A stretch of DNA of 64,000 bases from Pelagibacterium montanilacus (GCF_003992665.1 NZ_RZMX01000059.1:448585-512584), one strand, 5' to 3'; positions 1 through 9,908 are shown, counted from the stretch's first letter. A program made the numbers and translations. The notes: a model not told the origin generated them from the letters alone.

Positions 1-64
1 GCCCCACTTCCCAAACCGGGTGGCGAGTGGTAATGACCCTCGCCAACCCGACGGCGGATGATGA

Positions 65-2060
<1,996 letters not shown>

Positions 2061-2061
<1 letters not shown>

Positions 2062-3353
2062 TGCGGCTGCCCGGACGGATCGCGGCGGCCATCGAAGTGC
2101 TCGCCGACATGGAAAAGCGCAAGCGCCCGGCGTCCGAGGCGCTCAAGGGCTGGGCACTCGACCATCGCTTTGCCGGTGCCGGCGATCGCGCGGCAATCGG
2201 CAATCTGGTCTATGACGCGCTGCGCAGGCGTGCGAGCCATGCCTGGCGCATGGGCGAGGATACGCCCCGGGCACTCGTCCTGTCAGTCGTGGCCCGCGAC
2301 TGGAATCAGGACGTGAAGGCCTTGAACGAGGACTTCAGCTCCGACCGGTTCGCGCCCGAATCCGTATCGGAGGAAGAGACCGCAAAGCTTTGTTCGGATT
2401 CTGGTTTTGCCGATGCTCCCGATTGGGTGAGGGCAGATGTACCCGAATGGCTGGCCGGGTCGCTCGCCCGTGGGTTCGGGCCCGACTGGGTCGCCGAGGG
2501 GCAAGCCATGACCACGCGCCCGCCGCTCGACATGCGGGTCAACCGGCTGAAATCGGACCGCGAACGGGTGCTCAAATCGCTCGGGCGCTTCAAGCCGGAG
2601 ATCTGCGCCGTTGCACCCGACGGTCTGCGGCTGGCTTCGGGCCCGCGCGATGCGCGCACCGCCAATGTGCAGGCGGACGAAGGCTACCAGAAGGGCTGGT
2701 TCGAGATTCAGGACGAGGGCAGCCAGATCGTGTCGCTCCTGGCCGGGGCCAGGCCGGGCGAACAGGTTCTCGATCTCTGCGCAGGAGCGGGCGGCAAGAC
2801 GCTGGCGCTGGCAGCGACAATGGCCAATTCGGGCCAGATCTTTGCCTATGACGCGGACCGGACGCGGCTGGCGCCTATCCATGAACGGCTCAAGCGCAAT
2901 GGCGTGCGCAATGCGCAGGTCCGCAACCCCGATGCGGGGGCGCTGGACGATCTTGTCGGCAGGATGGACCGGGTGGTGGTGGACGCGCCGTGCACGGGCA
3001 CGGGCACCTGGCGCCGCAGGCCCGATGCGAAATGGAAGCTGACGCCAGAACAACTGGGGTCGCGGATCGAGGAGCAGAGCGCCGTTCTTGACGATGCGGC
3101 ACGCTTCGTGCGGTCCGGCGGAACGCTGGTCTACATCACGTGCTCCATCCTGCCCGAGGAAAACGCCGATCAGGTCAGCGCCTTTCTTGCCCGGCATACT
3201 GACTTTCACGAGGTGTCGGCGCGCCAGCGCTGGGCAGCAATGTTCGGCGAGGATGGCGCGCTGCCCCATAGCCCCGACGCAATGAGCGTGACGCTGACGC
3301 CAGCCCGAACCGGTACTGACGGTTTTTTCTGCGCTCTGCTGGAGCGGAACTGA
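2061..3353 (+). CDS. RsmB/NOP-family RNA (cytosine-5) methyltransferase
   Basis: A SAM-dependent m5C RNA methyltransferase of 430 residues. The first ~75 residues look like the NusB-like RNA-binding domain of RsmB. The Rossmann domain has motif I at VLDLCAGAGGKT, motif IV at DAPCTGTGTWRRRPD (Cys311, the release cysteine) and motif VI at YITCSILPEEN (Cys361, the nucleophile). Both catalytic cysteines are present, so it should be active. The reading frame stays open further upstream, but the ATG at 2061 overlapping the MAPEG stop fits the family N-terminus (RIAAAIEVLADM). The likely target is 16S rRNA C967 or a related position; alphaproteobacteria often carry more than one paralogue, so the exact site is not assigned. 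Confidence 0.92.
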
Positions 3354-3384
3354 ACCAGCACGGGTGCTCAAGCGTTTCAGAGCC

Positions 3385-3870
3385 ATGAGCACCATGACCA
3401 TCGAACAGATGAAATCGCCCAAATCCCTGATCACACTGGCAGCTTTCGTGCTCGTGGTCATCGGGGTAGGGGCAGCCATCGGAACCCAGACCGCGCCAGG
3501 GACCTGGTACGCAAACCTCGACAAACCGCCCTTCAATCCGCCCAACTGGATTTTCGGCCCGGTCTGGTTCGCGCTCTATGCGCTGATCGCGATCGCGGGG
3601 TGGCGCACCGCAATGTTGGCGCCGATCAGCACGGCCATGGTGCTGTGGGTGAGCCAGATGCTGTTGAACTGGGCCTGGTCGCCCATGTTCTTTCAGGCGC
3701 AGATGCTGTGGGGCGCGCTCGCGATCATCATCCCGATGCTCGGGGCCATCATCGGCTTCATTGTTGTGAGCTGGCCGCGCGACAGGATCGCCTCGCTGTG
3801 TTTCGTGCCCTCTGCGGCATGGGTCGGGTTCGCGACCGTTCTCAACATCTCTCTCGTCGCCTTGAACTGA
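3385..3870 (+). CDS. tspO: TspO/MBR family tryptophan-rich sensory protein
   Basis: A 161-residue five-helix membrane protein related to the mitochondrial benzodiazepine receptor. It binds porphyrins and in Rhodobacter modulates tetrapyrrole and stress responses. The hallmark helix 1-2 segment is present (W-Y-x-N-L-x-K-P-P-F-N-P-P-x-W-x-F at about residues 40-56), as are VWFALYALI and the later LNWAWSPMFF motif. The ATG at 3385 was chosen because it places helix 1 at a normal distance; a GTG seven codons upstream is possible and the ribosome binding site is weak for either. It follows the methyltransferase by about 30 bp and may belong to the same transcript. Confidence 0.93.
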   Translation: MSTMTIEQMKSPKSLITLAAFVLVVIGVGAAIGTQTAPGTWYANLDKPPFNPPNWIFGPVWFALYALIAIAGWRTAMLAPISTAMVLWVSQMLLNWAWSPMFFQAQMLWGALAIIIPMLGAIIGFIVVSWPRDRIASLCFVPSAAWVGFATVLNISLVALN

Positions 3871-3910
3871 TCGCCCGCAGATGGACAGGGGTGCGTCGGG
3901 AGCCTAAAGA

Positions 3911-3920
3911 TTGCATGCAA
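3911..3920. promoter_or_regulatory. Palindrome TTGCATGCAA, candidate operator of the GntR regulator
   Basis: A perfect 10-bp palindrome 20 bp before the TTG start of the GntR/FCD regulator. The same sequence recurs at 7897-7906 before the transporter operon. FCD-type GntR proteins typically bind short AT-flanked palindromes of this size, so autoregulation is a reasonable inference. No clear -35/-10 pair could be fixed around it. Confidence 0.55.
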
Positions 3921-3940
3921 GCATTCTTTGGCGGTGAGCG

Positions 3941-4633
3941 TTGGCCAGACAGCAGAAACAAACGGCAACCGAACGGATAAGGGCCACCCTTGCCGATGCG
4001 ATCGTGCGCGGCGAGATCGCGCAGGGCGTGACCCTTGACGAGGCATCGCTGGCTGAGAAGTTCGCTGTGTCCCGTACACCCGTGCGCGAGGCAATCAGGC
4101 AGCTGGAGGCGATCGGATTTGCTGAGGCGCGGCCCCATCGCGGTGCCGTGGTGCCCAATTTCACGCCCGAACGGCTGACCGAGATGTTTGCGGTCATGGC
4201 AGAGCTCGAGGCGCTTTGCGCGCGCTTTGCCGCCGAGCGGGCAACCGATGACGAGAAGCGGGCCTTGCGTGAGGCTCACGATGCGTGTGCCCATTCGGCG
4301 CGCCAAGGCGACATCGACGTCTACTATCAGACCAATCTGGACTTTCACGAAGCGGTCTATGCGATCAGCCACAACAGTTTTCTGGCGGAGGTCACGCTCA
4401 GCGTGCGCAATCGCGTTTCGCCCTTCCGCAAGGCGCAGTTCCGCTCGTTCAACCGACTGATGAAGTCCGTGGAGGAGCACGCCAGGGTGGTCGACGCGAT
4501 CCTGTGCGGAGATCCCGATGGCGCAGCGGCTGCCATGATCGATCACATGAACGTCGTGCGCAGCACGGTTGGTGAGGTATCGCCCACCCTGCGTCCTCTC
4601 GACGATCAGGCCGCCGAGACCGCCGAGCGATAG
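3941..4633 (+). CDS. GntR family transcriptional regulator, FCD domain (FadR subfamily)
   Basis: A 230-residue regulator. The N-terminal winged helix-turn-helix spans about residues 5-70 (EIAQG..LDEASLAEKFAVSRTPVREAIRQLE, the GntR signature). The C-terminal FCD domain spans about 78-205 and keeps the metal-site histidines in NLDFHEAVY, EEHARVVDAI and IDHM. FCD regulators sense carboxylates or other small ligands through this site. It converges on the ABC/allophanate-domain operon (28-bp tail overlap with 4606-5031) and shares a 10-bp palindrome with that operon's leader, so it is probably its local repressor. The TTG start fits the domain boundary. The ligand is unknown. Confidence 0.9.
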   Translation: MARQQKQTATERIRATLADAIVRGEIAQGVTLDEASLAEKFAVSRTPVREAIRQLEAIGFAEARPHRGAVVPNFTPERLTEMFAVMAELEALCARFAAERATDDEKRALREAHDACAHSARQGDIDVYYQTNLDFHEAVYAISHNSFLAEVTLSVRNRVSPFRKAQFRSFNRLMKSVEEHARVVDAILCGDPDGAAAAMIDHMNVVRSTVGEVSPTLRPLDDQAAETAER

Positions 4634-5031
4634 GCGCGCCAGCCGCCGTACTCCGTGACATCGTGCGCATCGGCAATGGCGAACGACTCAGCCAGAAAGC
4701 CTTTGGCGGCTGTTCCGTCTTCCAGCAGGATCGTCCCGACACCCAAAGGCGAGGGAATCGCCGCCACGAACCGGCCGAAGCCCGCCGGCGGCATGGACCA
4801 GACTTCCACCTCGATTCCGGCGCCCCGGTCGGGAGACACCCGCACCATGCCCGGCTTGGCGGGCTGGGTGCCGGCAAGGGCATAAAGACGGTAGACGGGG
4901 GCTGTGCGGGCCGCACGCAGGAAGCGCGCCTCGTGGGCGAGCAGTTCCGGGTTGAGCGGCATGCCGCTTAGATGTGCGCCGACAACGACCAGCTCGATCT
5001 GGTCGGGAAGCTTGGGATGTGTGTGGGTCAT
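4606..5031 (-). CDS. Stand-alone allophanate hydrolase C-terminal-domain (AH_C) protein
   Basis: A 141-residue protein matching only the C-terminal domain of allophanate hydrolase (AtzF/DUR1,2 type). It has the conserved opening VVVGAHLSGMPLN, then ARTAPVYRLYAL and KPGMVRV, ending with the ADAHDVTEYGGWRAY segment. The amidase domain that cleaves allophanate is absent and no amidase gene is nearby. In the full enzyme this domain performs the final decarboxylation-type step. It is the last gene of the ABC transporter operon on this strand, 65 bp after the binding-protein gene and behind a GC-rich hairpin. This suggests the imported compound is a ureido, carbamoyl or related nitrogen compound. 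The fold assignment is confident; the reaction is inferred. Confidence 0.8.
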   Translation of the reverse strand: MTHTHPKLPDQIELVVVGAHLSGMPLNPELLAHEARFLRAARTAPVYRLYALAGTQPAKPGMVRVSPDRGAGIEVEVWSMPPAGFGRFVAAIPSPLGVGTILLEDGTAAKGFLAESFAIADAHDVTEYGGWRAYRSAVSAA

Positions 5032-5057
5032 AGGCGTCCAGGATGATCAGAAGGGGC

Positions 5058-5081
5058 AGGGGGGCTGCGCGCGGCCCCCCT
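5058..5081 (-). terminator. GC-rich intercistronic hairpin between binding-protein and AH_C genes
   Basis: Eight-base perfect arms (AGGGGGGC / GCCCCCCT) around an 8-base loop lie in the 65-bp gap between the two genes. No T-run follows on the minus strand, so it is more likely a partial terminator or an mRNA 3'-end stabiliser that raises the binding-protein dose than a full stop. Confidence 0.5.
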
Positions 5082-5096
5082 GGACAAGGTGTCATA

Positions 5097-6152
5097 TCAG
5101 GGCAGTTCGAGACCGTCCCAGGCCTCGATGACGATATCGTCAGTCAGGATGTCATCAAGTTCGACAGGTCCCGCCAGAGCCTGCTGCTCCCCTTCGCCGA
5201 GCTGAAGATACTCCATGTAGGTTTCCCAGGCTTCAGGCACGAATACCCCATGGGGTTCCACGCCTTCGGGAGCTACATAGTAGGTCTGGACCAGTTCCCA
5301 GAACTCCACGGCAACCGGATTGTCGCCCAGCGAGGCCTCGGCGTAGTCGGTTCGCAGGAGTTCGAACGCCTCGTCTGGGTTGTTCATGCCCCAATGCCAG
5401 CCCTTGATCGTGGCGCGCACGAACCCCACGAGCATTTCGGGATCCTGTTCGTAGGTTTCCGGCCTCACGGCAAGCGCGTCGCCAGGAAACGAAGCGATGA
5501 TCTCGGGCGTGATCGAACGCACGGGAATATCCTGCGCGGGCAGCAGGAGCAGGTCGCGCTTGGCACCGGCATAGGCCTGGATGCGGCCTTCCTCGAACGA
5601 TCTCACGGTGGTGGGGTCGCCTTCACCCGCTACCACGAGTGAAACGTCCGCCCCTTCAACCAGCCCCGACGAGACGATGGACGCCCGCGTCATAGGCACC
5701 TCTCCGCCAGCAAGATCGGAAAGCCCGATGGTCAGGCCCTTCAGGTCTTCCATCGACTGCACGTCGCTGTCCGCAGGCACGACGATGTCAAAGGTGTCGG
5801 GATAATAGATCTGCATGATGGCCTTGAGCGGGAAGCCCCGCTGGACCGATTGCATGGTCGCGGCCGAAGAGAAGATTCCCCAATCGACATTGCCCGCCAC
5901 AAGCTGGCGCGCCGCGTCGGACGAGCCCCGTGAATAGTTCAGTGTGACATCGAGGCCTTCTTCCTCGTAATAGCCCATCTCCTGGGCGATGAAGATCGGA
6001 AAGACCTGGGCCGTGGGGCCACCCTGCGCGGTTACGCCATTGAAGGTTACGAGGTCCTGGGCGAGGACGGGGGCGGCCGCTGCGAGGGTCAGAAGGCTCG
6101 TTGCGAGCGCCGTGGCCGAGGCCCGGGCGAGTATGCTGTTTGCACCAGTCAT
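5097..6152 (-). CDS. ABC transporter substrate-binding protein (NMT1/SsuA/ThiY-like)
   Basis: A 351-residue periplasmic binding protein. A cleavable signal peptide covers residues 1-31 (hydrophobic LATSLLTLAAAAPVLA, cleavage before QDLVTF). The NMT1-like domain follows (FIAQEMGYYEEEGLDVTL, then DVDWGIF-type GNVDWGIFSSAA), the pattern of binding proteins for taurine, nitrate, pyrimidine precursors and similar solutes. It lies third in the minus-strand operon ATPase-permease-binding protein-AH_C. A CGGAG Shine-Dalgarno about 10 bases before the ATG supports the start. The ligand cannot be read from sequence; operon partners point to a nitrogenous (ureido-like) compound. Confidence 0.88.
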   Translation of the reverse strand: MTGANSILARASATALATSLLTLAAAAPVLAQDLVTFNGVTAQGGPTAQVFPIFIAQEMGYYEEEGLDVTLNYSRGSSDAARQLVAGNVDWGIFSSAATMQSVQRGFPLKAIMQIYYPDTFDIVVPADSDVQSMEDLKGLTIGLSDLAGGEVPMTRASIVSSGLVEGADVSLVVAGEGDPTTVRSFEEGRIQAYAGAKRDLLLLPAQDIPVRSITPEIIASFPGDALAVRPETYEQDPEMLVGFVRATIKGWHWGMNNPDEAFELLRTDYAEASLGDNPVAVEFWELVQTYYVAPEGVEPHGVFVPEAWETYMEYLQLGEGEQQALAGPVELDDILTDDIVIEAWDGLELP

Positions 6153-6239
6153 GTTGCATTTACTCCGGTTTGACGTGTTCCCATGGGTCCCGCTCGCCCG
6201 GCCGGCCGGCGGGATCTTGATGTTGGGCAGGGGCTCGCC

Positions 6240-7094
6240 TCAGAGCTGCTGCCAGAAGACGATCCGTGACTCGAGCCATTCGATGAGCTGGTAGACCACC
6301 ACCGTGAACAGCGAGAGCAGAATGATGAGCGAAAAGACCCCGGCGATATCGAGCTGGAAGTTCATCGCATAGATCAGATACCCGATGCCCGCAGAGGCGC
6401 CCACGAACTCCCCGACGATCACTCCGAGCACGGCAAGGGTCCAGCAAAGCTTCACCCCGGCCATCATGATCGGGAGTGCATTGGGCAGCAGAAGATACCG
6501 GAAGGTCTGCCAACGCCCCGCGGTCAGCGAGCGCATGAGCTTGACCGCATTGGGATCCACAGAAGCCAGGCCGGTCAACGTGTTGAGAAACATCGGAAAG
6601 AAGCTCATCACAGCGGAAATGGCGATCTTGGAGGGTTGGTCGAACCCGAACCAGGTGATGAAGATCGGCGCGAGCACAATCTTGGGCGGAGCCTGCAGGG
6701 CGACGAGATAGGGGTAGATTGTGGCTCGCACCACCGCGAACATGGCAACGCTGACGCCGAGAAGCACCCCGCTCGACAGCCCGAAGGCAAAGCCCCACAT
6801 GATCTCGGACAGAGTCACAAAGACATTGGGCCAGAAATAGCTCGCGCTCATCACCCGTCCGGTCGCCATAAGGGTATCGATCGGCGAGGGGATGATCAGG
6901 GCGTGGACAAGTCCAGTCTCGGTCGAGATGTGCCAGACGGCGAGGACGAACAGTCCAAAGCCGGTGGCCAGCAAGCGATTGTTGATGTGCGTGCGCCGCT
7001 CGCGCGCCCGTTCCCGGGCAATGAAGCTGTCGATGGCGGACGCCTTCTGGGTCTGGTTGGCGGCCATCTCGGCAGTCTGGTGAGCCATGGTCAT
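6240..7094 (-). CDS. ABC transporter permease (BPD_transp_1, NitT/TauT type)
   Basis: A 284-residue inner-membrane permease with about six helices in the C-terminal 220 residues and a long hydrophilic N-terminus (about 45 residues). The EAA-type loop is seen around IVGEFVGASAGIGYLI, which docks the ATPase. AGAGGA sits 10 bases before the ATG at 7094, supporting this start over an ATG two codons later. It is 23 bp after the ATPase gene and 87 bp before the binding-protein gene in the same operon. It resembles SsuC/TauC/ThiX permeases; substrate unknown. Confidence 0.9.
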   Translation of the reverse strand: MTMAHQTAEMAANQTQKASAIDSFIARERARERRTHINNRLLATGFGLFVLAVWHISTETGLVHALIIPSPIDTLMATGRVMSASYFWPNVFVTLSEIMWGFAFGLSSGVLLGVSVAMFAVVRATIYPYLVALQAPPKIVLAPIFITWFGFDQPSKIAISAVMSFFPMFLNTLTGLASVDPNAVKLMRSLTAGRWQTFRYLLLPNALPIMMAGVKLCWTLAVLGVIVGEFVGASAGIGYLIYAMNFQLDIAGVFSLIILLSLFTVVVYQLIEWLESRIVFWQQL

Positions 7095-7117
7095 CAGATC
7101 GGTCCTCTTTCAAGCGG

Positions 7118-7882
7118 TCAGTGGTCGACGCCCAGCATCCCGCGGATGTCGAAGACAAGTTCGGAATAGCGGGGCGTGCGCATGACGTCGGCCTTGCGTG
7201 GACGGGGGATATCCACCTCCACGATGCCTTCGAGCCGACCAGGACGGGGTGTCATCACGAAGATGCGGTCGGAAAGAAAGACGGCCTCGCCGATGTTGTG
7301 GGTGACGAAGATGACGGTCTTTCCGGTCTTCTCCCAGATACTGAGGAGCTCGAGGTTCATCGTTTCGCGGGTGAATTCGTCGAGCGCCCCGAACGGCTCG
7401 TCCATCAGCAGGACACGCGGATCGTGGGCCAGCAGCCGTGCCAGGGCCACCCGCTGGCGCATGCCCCCCGACAGCTCCTTGGGATAGCGATCCCCGAAGC
7501 CGTTGAGCCCGACCATGTCCAGCAACTCGTCGCAGCGCTCCGATTGCGCCTTGCGGTCCAGTTTCAGGACAACACCGGGAAGGAGGACGTTTTCGCGCAC
7601 CGTGCGCCATGGGAACAGGACCGAGGTCTGAAACATCATGCCGATATCGGCGCGCGGTGCCTCCAGCCGCTTGCCGGCGATGACGAGGTCACCCTCGGAT
7701 CGATCTTCCAATCCGCCGAGAATGGAAAGCAGGGTGGATTTTCCGCACCCGCTCGGGCCGACCAGCGAGATGAACTGGCCTTCCTCGATAGTGAAGGATA
7801 CGTCGTCGAGCGCGATCAGCGGCCCCGTGGCCGTCGCGTAAACCTTGCTCAGCTCCCGTCCGTCGATCAGTTCAGTGTCCAT
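7118..7882 (-). CDS. ABC transporter ATP-binding protein (NitT/TauT type)
   Basis: A 254-residue ATPase with Walker A GPSGCGKST, Q-loop MMFQTSVLFPW, signature LSGGMRQR, Walker B VLLMDEP and the H-loop in VIFVTHNIGEA. It energises the permease encoded next. The open frame extends 17 codons further upstream, but the start at 7882 (MDTELIDG) has GGAG ten bases before it and leaves the palindromes at 7897-7918 untranslated, so it is preferred. It is the first gene of the operon. Confidence 0.92.
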   Translation of the reverse strand: MDTELIDGRELSKVYATATGPLIALDDVSFTIEEGQFISLVGPSGCGKSTLLSILGGLEDRSEGDLVIAGKRLEAPRADIGMMFQTSVLFPWRTVRENVLLPGVVLKLDRKAQSERCDELLDMVGLNGFGDRYPKELSGGMRQRVALARLLAHDPRVLLMDEPFGALDEFTRETMNLELLSIWEKTGKTVIFVTHNIGEAVFLSDRIFVMTPRPGRLEGIVEVDIPRPRKADVMRTPRYSELVFDIRGMLGVDH

Positions 7883-7896
7883 ACCGCGCTCCACAA

Positions 7897-7918
7897 TTGC
7901 ATGCAAAGTTGGATGCAA
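7897..7918 (-). promoter_or_regulatory. Twin GntR-type operator in the leader of the ABC operon
   Basis: A perfect TTGCATGCAA (7897-7906), identical to the site before the GntR gene, is followed two bases later by the near copy TTGGATGCAA (7909-7918). The half-sites are 12 bp apart, slightly more than one helical turn, and lie 15-36 bp upstream of the ATPase start. This fits cooperative binding of a dimeric regulator at the promoter or leader. Confidence 0.6.
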
Positions 7919-8126
7919 GACACATGCCAGCACGGCGGCCCTTGAGTCTTAACGATAAATTCACTGGACGGGAGGCTATGGGGTTCCAAATTTGCTGCTT
8001 TTTAGGGCAGTGCAACATTGTTGTGCATTGATCGGGCCTGCTGCTCGTGGCCGCACGATATGCCGACCTGCATCGGCTGCTTTTTTCCTTGTGGCGCCCG
8101 TCTGCGTCCTATGCGATTGAGAGCCT

Positions 8127-8591
8127 ATGGACGATTTGGTTGAACTGATCGCGCACGGGTTGGGTATTGGTCACATCGGGCTGGCGCGGGGGCCGGTGAT
8201 GGGCGCGGTGACAGTCGTGCTCATGGCCCTTCTGCCCCGCACGAGATTGGCTTACGGGGCGGCAGCGCTGCTGGTGTGTGTGCTGGGCTTCTGGGCTGCG
8301 GAGGTTGCCGATCGCTACAGCAGTGCGGTGGACGACGTGCTGATCGTGATCGACGAAGCCGCCGGCGCGGCTCTGCTGATGGCGCTGGTGATGCCGCGCA
8401 CCTGGCGCGATATCGCGCTCGTCGGGCTCGGCTTCTGGCTGATCGACAGCCTCAAGCCCTGGCCGGTGAGCCTCACCGAGAGCGTGCCGGGCGCCACTGG
8501 TATCATGCTCGATGATATCGCCGTGGCGCTGGTGGTGGCGCCATTTCTCGTCGTGTGGTGCCGGGCCATGGAGCGCCGCGCGTCCAGCTGA
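8127..8591 (+). CDS. pgpA: Phosphatidylglycerophosphatase A-like protein
   Basis: A 154-residue membrane protein of the PgpA family, which dephosphorylates phosphatidylglycerophosphate to phosphatidylglycerol. Conserved acidic motifs are visible: D-D-V-L-I-V-I-D-E near residues 70-80, then L-I-D-S-L-K-P-W-P-V and E-S-V-P-G-A-T-G-I-M-L-D-D near residues 112-132. About four membrane helices are predicted. The N-terminal G-x-G-x-x-P-x-A-P-G-T motif of classical PgpA is degenerate here (GLGIGHIGLARGPVMGA), so activity is likely but not certain. It stands alone between the ABC operon and a convergent ArsR gene. Confidence 0.78.
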   Translation: MDDLVELIAHGLGIGHIGLARGPVMGAVTVVLMALLPRTRLAYGAAALLVCVLGFWAAEVADRYSSAVDDVLIVIDEAAGAALLMALVMPRTWRDIALVGLGFWLIDSLKPWPVSLTESVPGATGIMLDDIAVALVVAPFLVVWCRAMERRASS

Positions 8592-8619
8592 TCCGGAAAC
8601 GCGTCTGCGGTGGGATGGC

Positions 8620-8964
8620 TCAGGAAGGGCAGAAGATTTCGTAAAGGGTCTCCACCACCGCCCTGGCCCTGGGGTCGGCGAGGCTGTAATAGACCTGCCG
8701 CCCTTCCTTGCGGTGCTTGACTATCCCCGCGCTGCGCAACTCTGAAAGCTGCTGGGAGAGGCCGGGCTGCCGGATCGCCAGCAGGTCCTCGAGATCGCGT
8801 ACCGACCGCTCGCCATTGACCAGCGTGCAGACCACCATCAACCGGTCGGGGTTCGAGAGTTTCTTGAGGAGCGCCGACGCCTGGTCGACGCTCTTTTGCA
8901 TGGCGGCCGCCTCGCCCGACAGGGCCGTTGGCGCGTCCGTATCGGCCTCTACCTGATGTCCCAT
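8620..8964 (-). CDS. ArsR-family repressor of BigR/SqrR type (persulfide sensor)
   Basis: A 114-residue winged-helix repressor (recognition helix QPGLSQQLSELRSAG). It has two cysteines, Cys46 (MVVCTL) and Cys112 (EIFCPS), 66 residues apart. This is the spacing of the redox pair in BigR (Cys42/Cys108) and SqrR (Cys41/Cys107), which form a disulfide or tetrasulfide in response to reactive sulfur. No metal-site histidine cluster is seen. It overlaps the 3' end of the metallo-hydrolase gene by 16 bp, so the two are cotranscribed. A shorter start at 8901 is possible. It is a paralogue of the BigR gene at 48131. Confidence 0.85.
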   Translation of the reverse strand: MGHQVEADTDAPTALSGEAAAMQKSVDQASALLKKLSNPDRLMVVCTLVNGERSVRDLEDLLAIRQPGLSQQLSELRSAGIVKHRKEGRQVYYSLADPRARAVVETLYEIFCPS

Positions 8965-9836
8965 GCCGCGCCCTCGAGTGCGTTGAGCGGAATCCTGAGA
9001 TAGCGTTTGCCATTGTCCTCGGGCTCGGGCAACCGGCCGGCATTGGTGTTGATCTGCAGGGCGTGCAGAATGAGCTTCGGCATTGGCAGCGTCCTGTCGC
9101 GGCCTTCGCGGATTTTCACGAATTCGGCCTCGGTCTTGCACGTGCTCATATGGGTGTTGGTGGCCTTCTGCTCGGCGACGGTCGACTCCCATTTCGGCTC
9201 GCGTCCGCCCGGCTGATAGTCGTGGCCGGTGAAGACCCGGGTTTCGTCGGGCAAGGCGAGGATCTCCTGGATCGAACTCCACAGCCGGCTTGCACTGCCG
9301 CCGGGGAAGTCGGCGCGCGCCGTGCCGCTGTCGGGCATGAAGAGTGTGTCGTGAACGAACGCCGCGTCACCGATGACATAGGTGATCGATGCGAGCGTGT
9401 GCCCGGGAGAGAACAGGATGTGCCCCTCGATATCGCCCAGTTTGAAAGTCTCGCCCCGGGCAAAGAGCTTGTCCCACTGGCTGCCGTCCGCTGGGAAGTC
9501 CGGCCAGTTGTAGATACCCTTCCAGAGCTTTTGCACCTCGACCACCTTCTCGCCGATGGCGGTGGGCGCTCCGGTCTTGTCCTTGAGGTACTGGGCCGCG
9601 GAAAAATGGTCCGCATGGGGGTGCGTGTCGAGGATCCACTGCACGGTGTATCCCTGCTCGGCGACATAAGCGAGGATGGCGTCGGCGTGGATGGTCGCTG
9701 TCGCTCCGGACTTCTCGTCATAGTCGAGCACCGGATCGATAATCGCGCACTGCCGCGTCTTGGGGTCGGCGACCACATACTGGATCGACCAGGTCCTGGG
9801 ATCGAAAAAGCCTTTCACAAGCGGTTTGCCGGTCAT
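8949..9836 (-). CDS. MBL-fold metallo-hydrolase, Blh/ETHE1-type persulfide dioxygenase
   Basis: A 295-residue metallo-beta-lactamase-fold protein with the metal motif THPHADH (residues 71-77), the downstream FSPGHT histidine and GHDYQPGG. The opening MTGKPLVKGFFD and VDPVLDYDEKSG-like stretch match the dioxygenase half of Blh. Such enzymes oxidise glutathione persulfide to sulfite. The DUF442 half normally fused in Blh is missing; a DUF442 gene occurs at 46801. The ATG at 9836 has AGAGGG seven bases upstream. An ATG at 9869 with AAGGGTG is an alternative that adds 11 residues. Confidence 0.87.
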   Translation of the reverse strand: MTGKPLVKGFFDPRTWSIQYVVADPKTRQCAIIDPVLDYDEKSGATATIHADAILAYVAEQGYTVQWILDTHPHADHFSAAQYLKDKTGAPTAIGEKVVEVQKLWKGIYNWPDFPADGSQWDKLFARGETFKLGDIEGHILFSPGHTLASITYVIGDAAFVHDTLFMPDSGTARADFPGGSASRLWSSIQEILALPDETRVFTGHDYQPGGREPKWESTVAEQKATNTHMSTCKTEAEFVKIREGRDRTLPMPKLILHALQINTNAGRLPEPEDNGKRYLRIPLNALEGAAWDIR

Positions 9837-9890
9837 TGCGCGTCCCTCTTTGCTGGGGTCTGATTGCATCGTCACCCTTAGATAAAAACG

Positions 9891-9908
9891 ATTGCAAAAA
9901 AACGCAAT
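9891..9908. promoter_or_regulatory. Inverted repeat ATTGC-N8-GCAAT upstream of the persulfide dioxygenase gene
   Basis: Five-base perfect arms separated by 8 bases lie in an A-rich stretch 55-72 bp before the preferred start at 9836. Arm separation resembles the ATTC-N8-GAAT boxes reported for SqrR, though the arm sequence differs by an inserted G/C pair. It is a candidate operator for the adjacent ArsR-type repressor. Confidence 0.4.

Noticed and set aside
8013..8023. Small palindrome CAACA-T-TGTTG in the gap before pgpA
   Set aside because: Arms of 5 bp without a second copy or a clear promoter are not distinguishable from chance.
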